Positions 1 to 7,938 of a stretch of DNA of 10,979 bases are shown piece by piece. A program made the translations under genes and the position numbers. The notes under the pieces are model-generated. The model searched no databases. It had not been told where the DNA came from and saw nothing but the letters and a program-made list of their open reading frames with translations. How positions within the stretch are numbered: position 1 is the stretch's first letter; every line of letters begins with the position of its first letter. Source of the stretch: Bacteriovoracaceae bacterium UBA1511 (lineage in GTDB: Bacteria > Bdellovibrionota > Bacteriovoracia > Bacteriovoracales > Bacteriovoracaceae). The DNA lies in NCBI GenBank assembly GCA_002323535.1, contig DCQT01000001.1, positions 1-10,979 of the forward strand, in the 5' to 3' direction.

Positions 1-1039
1 GCTCTTTTATTATACTCTTTGAAAATCTAAAAGAGTCATTTAGAAGTGTTTTTTTCAACCTTAGGTCATTTGAATTTTTTCCATTAATATAGTCGTGAAA
101 GGAGGGCATATTAAAGTACCTCGATCCATCACGCACTGTTAGCCCTAGTAGGTGCCCCTCATGAACGGCATAATTATGAACGGTGACAGCGTAAATTTGT
201 CCATTAAGGAAATGTGTGTGGGTATACCTTCTTCCATTATAATTTGGCTCAGAGCCTACACTTGGCCGGTAGTTACTCTTCTTGAAAGGCTTAGATCTAT
301 TGAATGTCTCACACCCCTCTCTTAAATCATCTAAATATAGACAAAGAGTGTGCTTTTTTTGGGAAACATTTCTTCTAACGACAAAAGCTGCGTGATGCCA
401 CTTTCCGTCACTGACGTCTGTATCACCATTAACGATAAGACTTTCATAAGAGCTGGTGCTACTTTTAATTCTAAAAAGTCCACGTAGTTTTCCGTCTTTT
501 ATTTTTAAGCTAAACCCACCACCCTCTGTGTTACTAAAAAGTGTTTGGTAAGAGTCATTTGAATCTGTTTTGAACCAAGCTTGAATAGTGATATCAGCGC
601 CAGGGTTTATTGGATTATTTCCTAGGTAGTAGTTTTGATTAAAATTAGTCACCCAAATGTCATCAAATAACCACCCTCGATCATATTTAGTGACACTAAT
701 ACTGTCTTCACTTCTAAAGTTAAGATTTGTATGTGCATTTGTTACCCAGCTAGGTCTTGGAGAGAGGAAGGTTCGATACCGAAAGACTACATCACCATAT
801 CCTTCATCTGGGTAAGATCTCATTTTGTATGAGGTAACTTGCTTTGTGTTACTAGGGCAGTTATCTATGTTTAATGAAGTGTAGAAATTAATGAGACTCA
901 GACTTCCAGGTGCTCTCTCTCTAGAGGTGATATCTTTTGATTCAGGTGATCTTGAGGGACTAAATCTGAAGTTTAAAAAGACAAATGCAGTCGGCAACAA
1001 AACTAAAAAAACGACGATCTTTACAAGATACTTTTTCAT
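1..1039 (-). CDS. LamG/concanavalin-like domain protein, membrane-anchored or exported (partial, C-terminus beyond the window)
   Basis: An open frame of 346 codons runs from ATG at 1039 off the left edge without a stop, so the C-terminus is missing. Residues 1-24 are two lysines followed by a hydrophobic stretch (YLVKIVVFLVLLPTAFVFL), a signal anchor or uncleaved signal peptide. Residues about 148-298 look like a laminin G/concanavalin-type jelly roll: ITIQAWFKT, the strand motif DGKWHHAAFVV (211-221), LCLYLDD (232-238) and LNGQIYAVTVHNYAV (278-292), which corresponds to the usual '.G.IDEVRIYNRAL' strand. Such domains bind carbohydrate or protein ligands at the cell surface; no catalytic residues can be assigned. 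It lies 76 bases downstream of xdhB on the same strand, with no good Shine-Dalgarno sequence before the ATG. A functional link to purine metabolism is not evident. The LamG call is fairly sure, the role unknown. Confidence 0.8.
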   Translation of the reverse strand, partial: MKKYLVKIVVFLVLLPTAFVFLNFRFSPSRSPESKDITSRERAPGSLSLINFYTSLNIDNCPSNTKQVTSYKMRSYPDEGYGDVVFRYRTFLSPRPSWVTNAHTNLNFRSEDSISVTKYDRGWLFDDIWVTNFNQNYYLGNNPINPGADITIQAWFKTDSNDSYQTLFSNTEGGGFSLKIKDGKLRGLFRIKSSTSSYESLIVNGDTDVSDGKWHHAAFVVRRNVSQKKHTLCLYLDDLREGCETFNRSKPFKKSNYRPSVGSEPNYNGRRYTHTHFLNGQIYAVTVHNYAVHEGHLLGLTVRDGSRYFNMPSFHDYINGKNSNDLRLKKTLLNDSFRFSKSIIKE

Positions 1040-1115
1040 CACTAATTTTCGGTAATTTGAAGATCATTATTTAGTAGGCCAAATAGGTTTAATTGATTGG
1101 CATATGCATTCAATT

Positions 1116-3542
1116 TCACTTAGCTTTTTGGTCCCACTTCTTAAACTTCTCTGGGTGCATTGCCCTTAGTACCTCTTCACTTGTCGCAGGAATTTTAATT
1201 TTTGGAAAAGATTCTTTGTATTCAGGAAGGTAAGTTAGTGCGTTATTAATTGCCGCCCAGACACTTAAAGCCAAAAGAAGGGGTGGTTCTCCAACTGCTT
1301 TTGTTCCTCGAACGTTAGCGTAGTTTTCATCATTTTTAAGTAACTCAACGTTAAAAGTTCTTGGAACATCTTGAACGCTTGGAATTTTATAGGTACTTGG
1401 TGAGTGAGATAAAAGAAATCCTTGATCATCGTAGACAAGGTTTTCCATGGTCACCCAACCCATTCCTTGAATAAAAGCGCCACTAACTTGCCCAATATCA
1501 AGATCTTTATTTATTGGCCGGCCAAGATCCATAAGGATATCTGTTCTTGTTACTTTCACTTCTCCTGTATCACGGTTTAGTTTAACTTCAGAGCACGCTA
1601 CACCTTGAGAAAAATATAAAAACGCGTCACCTTCACCGGTTAGTTTATTAAATTCAATTCCTGGTATTTTGTAATAAGCGTAATCGCAAAGTGAAACTCT
1701 ATTTAGGTAAGCTTCAGTGACAAGATCATAAAATGAAATTTTCTTTGATTCATCGAGAAGCGAAACGACATGTCCATTTTCAAATTTAACATCATGATAG
1801 TTCGCCACACCACTATGCCAATCGGCATCTTCGTTGGGGCGGCAATGGTTTTCAAAGGATGTATCTACATTTAACTCTGGAGCACAACCTAGTCCGGCCG
1901 TATTTTTCGCCCAGTTTTCTTCCGGAATTTCAAAAAGTTGAACGGCAAGTTCACTGAGCCTTCTTTTTATTTTTCTTGTCGCTAAGATGGCAGCGGAACC
2001 ATTAATGTCTGTGCCACTGGACGCCGCCGTAGGAGAGGTATTTGCGTTTTTATCGGTTCGTGTCGGCATCATCCGAATACTTTTTCGCTCTAAACCTAAT
2101 TCACTACAAACAAGCTCTGCAATTCTGGAGTTTACCCCCTGGCCCATCTCTGTCGCGCCGGTGGCCACTTGAACGGAGCCGTCAGTATAAATTATAACGA
2201 GTGCGTTTCCTTGATTGAGAAATCTTGTTGTAAAAGAGATACCAAATTTTACTGGCGTAAGGGACATGCCTCGAAGATATTGATCATTTGTTTTATTAAA
2301 TTCTTCAATTTCTTTTCTTCTATTATCGTAATCACAGTCAGTTGTTAGTTTTGAAAATAAATTATCAAAACAATTATTTTTGAAAACTTGTCCGTAGTGA
2401 GTGATATTTTTTTCATTTTCATCTTGGTATTGATTAATCCTTCTGATCTCAAGCGCGTCTTTGCCCAGGTGGTGAGCAATCTTTTCAATAATGATTTCGG
2501 CTGTGGCAACACCTTTTGGGCCACCGAAACCACGGTAGGCGGTATGCGGGTGGTGATTAGTTCGGCATACTTGACCGGTAACTTTAATATTTGGAATAAA
2601 GTAGGCATTATCACTATGAAGCATCGCCCGCTCCATTATCGCTGTAGATAAGTCGGCGTAGGCGCCACCGTCAGAGAATAGTTTTACTTCAAGCGCGGTT
2701 ATTTTTCCGTTTTCATCGAATCCAACTTTAAAATCGTTTTTAAATGGATTTCTTTTTCCTGTGATGACCATGTCGTCATCTTTTGTCAGGGCAAGCCTAA
2801 CGGGACGATTAAGTTTTTGTGCTCCAACGGCCGCCATTGCTGCAAAAGGAGCAGCCTGAGATTCTTTTCCGCCAAAGCCGCCACCAAGTCTTTTTACTTG
2901 AACCAAAACATCTTTTGAAGATAGTCCTAGAGCGTGAGAGACGACATGTTGGCTCTCTGTTGGGTGTTGTGAAGAGGTGTGAACTTCAAGTTGTCCATCT
3001 TCGAGTGGATAGACAACACTTGCCTGACTTTCAAGATAAAAATGATCATGAGCATTGATGATGATTTCATCCTCAATTACATGTGTTGCTGAGGCAAACC
3101 CTTCTTCAATATTTCCGCGCTCAATTTTTCTTTCATCACCAATAAAGCTTTTTGATTTTTTTGCTTCATCAATACTTAATATGGCCGGAAGGTCTTTGTA
3201 TTTTATTATTACCCTTTGCTTTGCGTACTGAGCCGCTTCCATATCCTCTGCGACAATAAGAGCAATAGGCTCTCCTGCAAACTGAACAACTTTTTCTGCA
3301 AGGATAGGTTGATCTTGAAAAATCGTTCCCCAGATATTGTGCTTTATATCTTTTGCCGTAAATACAGCGACAACTTTAGGATCAGTGTAAACGTCATCGA
3401 AATTTAATTCACTAATCTCGGCGTGAGCTCTCTTGGAGTAAAAAACATCCATGAAAAGCTCATTTCTCATGATCGGTCTATCATCAACGAATTCACTTTT
3501 TCCGGTGATGTGTGTGTGGGCAGCGTCGTGAGGTAGTGACAT
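1116..3542 (-). CDS. xdhB: Xanthine dehydrogenase, molybdenum-cofactor subunit XdhB
   Basis: Large subunit of the molybdenum hydroxylase that oxidises hypoxanthine to xanthine and urate. The start is ATG at 3542, which overlaps the xdhA stop by one base (TAATG) and has AAAGGAT upstream; this gives 808 aa. An upstream in-frame ATG at 3575 would add 11 residues encoded inside xdhA and is less likely. By alignment from memory to bovine xanthine oxidase, the active site is complete: Q192 (Q767), E227 in GGGFGGKE (E802), R305 in IMERA (R880), F339 in AYRGFGG (F914), F437-T438 (F1009-T1010), Q468 in EMGQG (Q1040) and E752 in GEPPL (E1261). The E802/R880 pair separates xanthine dehydrogenases from aldehyde oxidases. 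It is slightly longer than typical bacterial XdhB because of a loop around 545-600. No xdhC chaperone gene is visible nearby. Confidence 0.96.
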   Translation of the reverse strand: MSLPHDAAHTHITGKSEFVDDRPIMRNELFMDVFYSKRAHAEISELNFDDVYTDPKVVAVFTAKDIKHNIWGTIFQDQPILAEKVVQFAGEPIALIVAEDMEAAQYAKQRVIIKYKDLPAILSIDEAKKSKSFIGDERKIERGNIEEGFASATHVIEDEIIINAHDHFYLESQASVVYPLEDGQLEVHTSSQHPTESQHVVSHALGLSSKDVLVQVKRLGGGFGGKESQAAPFAAMAAVGAQKLNRPVRLALTKDDDMVITGKRNPFKNDFKVGFDENGKITALEVKLFSDGGAYADLSTAIMERAMLHSDNAYFIPNIKVTGQVCRTNHHPHTAYRGFGGPKGVATAEIIIEKIAHHLGKDALEIRRINQYQDENEKNITHYGQVFKNNCFDNLFSKLTTDCDYDNRRKEIEEFNKTNDQYLRGMSLTPVKFGISFTTRFLNQGNALVIIYTDGSVQVATGATEMGQGVNSRIAELVCSELGLERKSIRMMPTRTDKNANTSPTAASSGTDINGSAAILATRKIKRRLSELAVQLFEIPEENWAKNTAGLGCAPELNVDTSFENHCRPNEDADWHSGVANYHDVKFENGHVVSLLDESKKISFYDLVTEAYLNRVSLCDYAYYKIPGIEFNKLTGEGDAFLYFSQGVACSEVKLNRDTGEVKVTRTDILMDLGRPINKDLDIGQVSGAFIQGMGWVTMENLVYDDQGFLLSHSPSTYKIPSVQDVPRTFNVELLKNDENYANVRGTKAVGEPPLLLALSVWAAINNALTYLPEYKESFPKIKIPATSEEVLRAMHPEKFKKWDQKAK

Positions 3543-4999
3543 TAGTTTGATCCTTTTGATATTTCTGAAAAGCAACGTCTAAAATAATGGTCTAAAACGA
3601 TATGGCGATAACTGCTAGTGGATCTCACATCACTCAGTGGAGTAAACTCCGTATGAAAAATTTCGAGCGCCTCTTCAATCGTTTGAGTATTTATTTTTTT
3701 TCCAGATAAAAAGTCCTGAGTCTTTTTTAATTCTAAAACTGTCGCCGCGATGCCGCCGCAGGCAAGACTGATATTTTCAATTTCAAGATCTTTTTTATTT
3801 TTCCAGTCAATTAGCATGGACATACTAACACTTGAGATATCCATATCTTTTCGGTTGGAGTTTTTTAGGGCGAAAAAATTTTGCTTCTCACTTGGGATAT
3901 CAAAAGTAACACCGGTGATAATATCTCCAGGTGAAAGTTTTGTTTTTTTATAAGACAAATAGAATTCTTTTAATGGAATATGTTTTGTTTCACTATTATT
4001 TTTAATTTCTAAAACAGCATTTAGGGCCATCAATACTGGAGGCGAGTCTCCAATGGGAGAGCCGTTGGCGATATTTCCTACAAGGGTTGCGGTATTTTTA
4101 ATTGGAGGCGAGGCAAAAATATCAATGTATTCAGAAAATTCAGGGACGTCAGTTTTCAAAAAACTTCGAAGAGCAGAGAATGTCACTCGTGCGCCAAAGC
4201 TTACTTTGTTTTGATCTTTTGTGATGGAGTAAAGTTCATCGATTAAATGAAGGCTTACAACATTTTGAATTTTAAACTTCCTTTTGTTGTGTAGAACACC
4301 AAGATCCGTTGTCGCTGAAATTATTTTTGTATCCGGGTGATCAGCTAAAAACCTGGTGGCATCATCAATACTTTTTGGCGCATAAAACCTAAAGCCTTCA
4401 CCCTCGATGGTGACAGGAGTTGAATAAATATTTTTTAAATCATTTTCTTGGGCATCACTGAAGTAGCGATCTTTTAACAGCTGCACCTTTTCGAGGTCAA
4501 CATTCTTTCCCGCTTCGATGATGTGCTTATAGCCAGTGCAACGACATAGGTTTCCAGTGAGAGCATTTTTTACATCTTGGTCAGATAGGGGGGAGAGTGC
4601 ATTTTCAGTTTTTCTTTTTTCCGCTAGACCCGCAAGGGCCATAACAAACCCTGGAGTGCAAAAACCACACTGAGATCCATGTCCTTGATGGAAGGTTTTT
4701 TGAATATGATTTAATTCACCATCCTCTTCTAGTGCCTCAACTGTGATTAAGCTTGATCCATCCATTTGAGCAACTGTTGTAATACAAGCATTAATAAGAA
4801 TAAAATAGCTTTTACCAAAGTTGTTATTGGGAAAATATTTTAGAACGCTACAAGAGCCACAATCTCCCTCGCCACAGACAATTTTTGTCCCGGTTAACCC
4901 AAGTTCATAGCGAAGATAATCCGCAAGCATCATTTTTGCGTAATTTGCCCCTACGGACATCTTTTTTCCATTCAAGTAGAACTCGATTTTATTTCTCAT
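3542..4999 (-). CDS. xdhA: Xanthine dehydrogenase, FeS/FAD subunit XdhA
   Basis: Electron-transfer subunit passing electrons from XdhB's molybdenum centre through two 2Fe-2S clusters to FAD and NAD+. The chosen start is ATG at 4999 (485 aa), preceded by AAAGGA at good spacing; an ATG seven codons upstream (5020) has no ribosome site. Residues 1-80 are a plant-type ferredoxin domain with C42, C47, C50 and C72 (CGEGDCGSC). Residues 95-165 are the helical 2Fe-2S domain with C111, C114, C152 and C154 (CGFCTPG and CRCTGY). Residues 200-365 are the FAD-binding domain, including ATLVGNIANGSPIGD (304-318). Residues about 375-482 are the CO-dehydrogenase-flavoprotein C-terminal domain (NRKDMDISS, PLSDVRS). 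It is coupled to xdhB by TAATG, so the two are made in equal amounts. All eight cluster cysteines are present and nothing looks degraded. Confidence 0.96.
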   Translation of the reverse strand: MRNKIEFYLNGKKMSVGANYAKMMLADYLRYELGLTGTKIVCGEGDCGSCSVLKYFPNNNFGKSYFILINACITTVAQMDGSSLITVEALEEDGELNHIQKTFHQGHGSQCGFCTPGFVMALAGLAEKRKTENALSPLSDQDVKNALTGNLCRCTGYKHIIEAGKNVDLEKVQLLKDRYFSDAQENDLKNIYSTPVTIEGEGFRFYAPKSIDDATRFLADHPDTKIISATTDLGVLHNKRKFKIQNVVSLHLIDELYSITKDQNKVSFGARVTFSALRSFLKTDVPEFSEYIDIFASPPIKNTATLVGNIANGSPIGDSPPVLMALNAVLEIKNNSETKHIPLKEFYLSYKKTKLSPGDIITGVTFDIPSEKQNFFALKNSNRKDMDISSVSMSMLIDWKNKKDLEIENISLACGGIAATVLELKKTQDFLSGKKINTQTIEEALEIFHTEFTPLSDVRSTSSYRHIVLDHYFRRCFSEISKGSN

Positions 5000-5071
5000 A
5001 AAATTTCCTTTGGATGCCATATTTTAGCGAGAAAATCGGTTTATTACCACTTTCAAGGTGTCACTTTCTGG

Positions 5072-5108
5072 TCGTCAAATGGTTGATTTTCGTGTTAAAT
5101 CGTAAATT
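5072..5108 (+). promoter_or_regulatory. Candidate ssrA promoter
   Basis: In the 116 bases between the divergent xdhA start and ssrA, two weak sigma70-like options are visible. TCGTCA (5072-5077) and TTAAAT (5095-5100) are separated by 17 bases. A TAAATT (5103-5108) lies seven bases before the mature 5' end but has no good -35 at proper spacing. tmRNA 5' ends are normally matured by RNase P, so initiation upstream of 5116 is allowed. No clear sigma70 promoter for xdhA was found in the same gap. Confidence 0.3.
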
Positions 5109-5115
5109 CACACTT

Positions 5116-5491
5116 GGGGGTGCCATGGTTTCGACGGGGCACTGGACTTTGTGTGGGCGTGTCTGGGTTGATCGGATGGCCCAGTAAAAATCCGATCGAA
5201 TTATAAGTGCAGAATCTAATTATGCACCTGCTATGGCCGCTTAATTAATTTAAGCCGCCGCTAAGTAGCTGAGGGGGTACACCCAAGAAACAGAACGTAC
5301 CAAAGCTGCTAAGTCTTCAGTTGAACTAGGCTTTGAGAAACCGCCGGGTAAATCTCATAAAAAAACCACCGGGTTTTTTTCTTTTACAAAATGAAATAGT
5401 CTTGTTTTCTGACGATAAAAGGAGACTACGCACGTAGGCCGCACTTTGAAAAATGTTTCGGACGTGGGTTCGATTCCCACCACCTCCACCA
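5116..5491 (+). ncRNA. ssrA: tmRNA (transfer-messenger RNA)
   Basis: One-piece tmRNA of 376 nt. The 5' end GGGGGTG pairs with CACCTCC near the 3' end (seven pairs, one G-U), followed by A and an encoded CCA (5489-5491). The tRNA-like half is clear: the conserved 5' TGGTTTCGACGGGG at 5125-5138 and the T-arm GTGGGTTCGATTCCCAC ending at 5480. The mRNA-like frame starts at the GCA resume codon (5209) and encodes AESNYAPAMAA then TAA. The A/U-rich hairpin with arms AAAAAACC and GGTTTTTT around 5360-5380 is best read as one of the downstream pseudoknot/helix elements. It rescues stalled ribosomes and tags the nascent protein for proteolysis. The non-permuted form argues against an alphaproteobacterium or cyanobacterium. 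Its last seven bases are also the first bases of a repeat found twice more in the window. Confidence 0.97.
5209..5244 (+). other. tmRNA proteolysis-tag reading frame
   Basis: GCA GAA TCT AAT TAT GCA CCT GCT ATG GCC GCT TAA encodes AESNYAPAMAA. The GCA resume codon and a small hydrophobic C-terminus are as expected. The end is -MAA rather than the commoner -LAA, and a second in-phase TAA closely follows the first (TAATTAA). Confidence 0.93.
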
Positions 5492-5504
5492 CCGCTCGTT
5501 CGGG

Positions 5505-5527
5505 AAAATAGCCCGGTGGATTATTTT
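5505..5527 (+). terminator. Hairpin just after ssrA, possible terminator
   Basis: Fourteen bases after the tmRNA CCA, AAAATAGCCC and GGATTATTTT flank a GGT loop and pair imperfectly (one G-U, one mismatch), with a U-rich 3' arm continuing TATA. CCACCG (5489-5494) could also pair with CGGTGG (5514-5519). It is the only terminator-like structure right after ssrA. The same hairpin is perfect in the repeat copy at 10837-10859, where it lies inside an apparent reading frame, so the role is uncertain. Confidence 0.3.
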
Positions 5528-5570
5528 ATACGCAACGCGGGCGCCCTTCTTTTAAAATGATTACTTTTAG

Positions 5571-5611
5571 AGAGCGAGCACTTGTTGCGAGCTCGAAGCA
5601 ATGCGCGCAAA
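5571..5611 (+). repeat. 41-base imperfect direct repeat, copy a
   Basis: Matches 5729-5769 at about 36 of 41 bases. The shared core is CTTGNTGCGAGCTCGAA followed by RCAATGCGCRC. It lies inside R1, and the corresponding bases also occur near 10903-10943. Confidence 0.75.
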
Positions 5612-5649
5612 AGGAGTATTTATAAATGACGGGCGCTTTACCGTTGTGC

Positions 5650-5677
5650 CATTGCAGTAGCGATAGCGCCTGCAATG
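5650..5677 (+). other. Perfect 8-bp stem-loop inside gene-free repeat DNA
   Basis: CATTGCAG and CTGCAATG form a perfect stem around a 12-base loop. An alternative fold pairs GGCGCT (5632-5637) with AGCGCC (5665-5670). It sits between the two 41-base repeats. Short frames cross this area on both strands, but none has a start signal or protein-like composition. From about 5770 to the kinase stop at 5870 nothing else is visible apart from a weak six-pair hairpin near 5838-5853. Confidence 0.5.
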
Positions 5678-5728
5678 CATGGGCGGAGACCAGCTGGTTC
5701 AAAAATAAAAAAAATGAATGTTCTTCCA

Positions 5729-5769
5729 GAACGAGGACTTGCTGCGAGCTCGAAACAATGCGCACAAAG
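5729..5769 (+). repeat. 41-base imperfect direct repeat, copy b
   Basis: Second copy of the element at 5571-5611, centre to centre 158 bases away and in the same orientation. It retains the GCGAGCTCGAA core. It marks the right end of the repeat-derived, GC-richer stretch before AT-rich DNA begins. Confidence 0.7.
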
Positions 5770-5869
5770 ATTAATTATAATTTTCAGATGATTAAAGAAA
5801 AGAAAATCCATTAATATACAGATAAACTTGATCGGTAAATGGTAACATTTATAAAAAGGTGTTAGCTCA

Positions 5870-7255
5870 TTACATACCTTTTGGTAAAATAATCTCAATT
5901 TGAGCGCCTGCATCATTGTTCGTTACTAATATTTTTCCATCATGGAAATTTGCTATTGAAACAGCTATAACGCTACCTAAACCTATTGATAGATATTTCT
6001 CATTATTATCAAAATCCGTAACCCGGCTAAACCTTTTTTTTCCAAAGTTTTTAAGAACTTCAGTTGAAAAACCTGGCCCATCATCCTTTATAATAATATT
6101 CAGTGTGTCTTTGATGCTAAGCAATTTTATATTTACATGATTGGAGGCATGTTTAATTGAGTTCTCTAGCAAATTCCTTAACATTCTTCTAAGCATGTAT
6201 TCATTGCAGCGAATTTTAATTGGTTCACTATCTTCTAGTGAAAGCAGTGTTTTTGTGTCAAATCGTTTCAAAACGCTAACTTCATTTTCTATGAGTTTGT
6301 TAATGATTACTTTATCTTCAATTCTTTGGTATTTGGGTTCATAGGTACGCCCTAAAAATAAAAGGTCTTCTATTAATCGTTCAAAATAATTCACTTCTAT
6401 AATAGAAAGATTTAGTAACTCTTGTTTCTCATTTATCGACAGGTGCTCCTTTCGATACTTGAATGTTTCCAAAAGGTTTTTTAAGCTTGCGATAGGAGTA
6501 CGCAAATCATGTGTTAGTTCCTGAAGAGTGCTTATTCTTGTGCTCTCGTCTGACTTAATTTTGTTCACTAACCCTTCTATTTCTCTGGCCATCTCATTAA
6601 AAATGGACATTAGTTCTGACATCGGATCATTTGAGTCAATAGTATAGCGGGCTTTTAGGTCGCCTCCCTTTAGACGATTTAAGAGATCTGTTGATTTGTT
6701 CGAGAACTTTTTTAAATTTTTATACAAGAAGAATAGGGCCAATAAGATTGATGTAGAAATCGAACTAAATGTACTGATAAAAATAAAAGTAAGAAACCTT
6801 TTTACTGGAAGAGAAATTTGAAAAAAAATATACTGATTTTTATTCAAGGGAACAATGAATCCCTTCCAACTGCTAAAAACACTACTGTTTTTTAGGATTA
6901 ATAAATCAATATTTTCATTATTAATATACTTTTGATACGCAATTTCCTTGTTATCTAAAAATGAAATTAAGCTAGCATAATCACTAAACTCGTTCACTTG
7001 CAGGAAACTTGAAATAATTTTGTCTTTCGATAATTGATCAAAAAAATCGATGCGTTCTTTTTTGTCAATTTTTGCCAACATCTTTGCTATTGCAGTTAAA
7101 TTAAAGCTTATCCTTTGATGCCTTTTCTCTCTGACGGCATTCAGTATTAAAAAATAAGAAATTGTCATAACTATCGTTGATAAAATAAAAGATAATATGA
7201 AAATTTTTATTAAAAAATAGTAATTACTCTTTTTCAATTTTATATCCAACTCCAT
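5870..7255 (-). CDS. Membrane-bound sensor histidine kinase (HAMP-HisKA-HATPase)
   Basis: A 461-aa orthodox kinase. There are two membrane spans (about 14-38 and 153-178), a roughly 114-residue periplasmic sensor region of no recognisable family, a HAMP linker (about 176-232), a HisKA domain with phospho-acceptor H249 in LTHDLRTP, and an ATPase domain with the N box NLLENSIKHA (N365), G1 DDGPGF (391-396) and G2 SIGLG (423-427). It should autophosphorylate H249 and pass phosphate to the regulator encoded just upstream. The ATG at 7255 lies inside the regulator gene (32-base overlap) and has no Shine-Dalgarno sequence, so expression probably depends on translational coupling; a TTG at 7237 is an alternative start. 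With the Spy/CpxP-like gene upstream, the layout resembles CpxP-CpxR-CpxA, but the stimulus cannot be read from sequence. Confidence 0.95.
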   Translation of the reverse strand: MELDIKLKKSNYYFLIKIFILSFILSTIVMTISYFLILNAVREKRHQRISFNLTAIAKMLAKIDKKERIDFFDQLSKDKIISSFLQVNEFSDYASLISFLDNKEIAYQKYINNENIDLLILKNSSVFSSWKGFIVPLNKNQYIFFQISLPVKRFLTFIFISTFSSISTSILLALFFLYKNLKKFSNKSTDLLNRLKGGDLKARYTIDSNDPMSELMSIFNEMAREIEGLVNKIKSDESTRISTLQELTHDLRTPIASLKNLLETFKYRKEHLSINEKQELLNLSIIEVNYFERLIEDLLFLGRTYEPKYQRIEDKVIINKLIENEVSVLKRFDTKTLLSLEDSEPIKIRCNEYMLRRMLRNLLENSIKHASNHVNIKLLSIKDTLNIIIKDDGPGFSTEVLKNFGKKRFSRVTDFDNNEKYLSIGLGSVIAVSIANFHDGKILVTNNDAGAQIEIILPKGM

Positions 7256-7892
7256 AAACTGATTTTATTTTTACCCCGTTAACGCCACTCTTTTTAATTT
7301 TTGATCGTATGTGACTTAAGTGTGAATCAATTGTACGGTCTAATATTTCATGGCTGCCAATTTCTTCAATAAATTGTTCTCTTGATATTATATGGCCGGG
7401 TCTTTCAAGGAAAATCTTTAGTATATCGAACTCTTTGTTTTTTAACTTAATTTCAACTTTATCAAAGTATACCGTTCTCCGGTTGACAACCATTGTCAGT
7501 CCCCCAAATCTGAGCTTCTCTTCATTGTTTTGTGCAATAGATAGCGATGATTTTACCCTTGCCATCAATTCCTGGTTTCCAAATGGTTTTCGTACATAAT
7601 CTCTTGCTCCAAGTTCAAAGCTTTTTACTGCTACTTCCTCTTCAATACTTGCAGTTAAAATAATGATAGGGGTTTTGGACTTTTTATTTCTCATTGCTTC
7701 GCAAAAACTAAAACCATTACCATCTGGTAAATTTAAATCAAGAATGACGAGGTCTGAAATGTTATGGGTTTCGTGATATATAGCCTCTTTCAGTGTTTTC
7801 TTCCAAAATACGTTATAATCCATACTTTTTAAATTTATCTCTAAACCTCTACCAATAATAGGGTCATCCTCAACGAGTAAAATATTAATCAT
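7224..7892 (-). CDS. OmpR/PhoB-family response regulator
   Basis: A 222-aa regulator. The receiver domain (1-118) has acidic residues E8-D9-D10, phospho-acceptor D52 in LVILDLNLPDG, switch T80 and K102 in the RKPF motif. The DNA-binding winged helix (about 127-221) has the family signature RTIDSHLSHIRSKI and the closing hairpin SVYGVGYK. It should act as a dimeric transcription factor after phosphorylation by the overlapping kinase. The start ATG has AAGG seven bases upstream. The gap to the stop of the preceding periplasmic-protein gene is 46 bases with no terminator, so the three genes are probably one transcript. A 12-base motif shared by the promoters of the two periplasmic-protein genes is the best visible candidate for its operator. 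Confidence 0.95.
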   Translation of the reverse strand: MINILLVEDDPIIGRGLEINLKSMDYNVFWKKTLKEAIYHETHNISDLVILDLNLPDGNGFSFCEAMRNKKSKTPIIILTASIEEEVAVKSFELGARDYVRKPFGNQELMARVKSSLSIAQNNEEKLRFGGLTMVVNRRTVYFDKVEIKLKNKEFDILKIFLERPGHIISREQFIEEIGSHEILDRTIDSHLSHIRSKIKKSGVNGVKIKSVYGVGYKIEKE

Positions 7893-7938
7893 TTTTAACC
7901 TTAAAAGTTGTTTTCTTAAATCAATTGTAGTCTATGTT

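Larger units (their letters stand above)
5485..5647 (+). repeat. Repeat copy R1, fused to the ssrA 3' end
   Basis: This 163-base stretch aligns without gaps to 10817-10979 with about twelve mismatches by hand count, five of them clustered at 5613-5621; the other copy is cut by the window edge. Its first seven bases are the last seven of ssrA (TCCACCA). The first 72 bases also match 9681-9752 in part. In frame, R1 begins at PPPLVRENSPVDYFIRNAG and ends at TGA near 5560, so it would be the 3' end of the small reading frame seen whole in the other copies, with its 5' part replaced by ssrA. Confidence 0.85.

Noticed and set aside
1040..1115. Inverted repeat GCCAA/TTGGC between xdhB and the LamG gene as a terminator.
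   Set aside because: Only five pairs, a 14-base loop and no T-run; not better than chance in this AT-rich gap.
1987..3407. Several 60-90 codon frames on both strands within xdhB (for example plus 1987-2172, plus 2388-2651, minus 2345-2614).
   Set aside because: Antisense or out-of-frame shadows of a fully conserved enzyme gene, with no family resemblance of their own.
5360..5380. Terminator-like hairpin with a T-run within ssrA (AAAAAACC pairing with GGTTTTTT).
   Set aside because: It lies inside the tmRNA between the tag and the tRNA-like 3' half, where pseudoknot helices are expected; the intact 3' half argues against termination there.
5526..5916. Short open frames on both strands across the repeat (for example minus 5526-5765, minus 5638-5916, plus 5626-5814).
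   Set aside because: No ribosome sites, odd cysteine/arginine-rich composition, mutual overlap, and one runs into the kinase gene. Their mutual similarity is explained by the 41-base DNA repeat.
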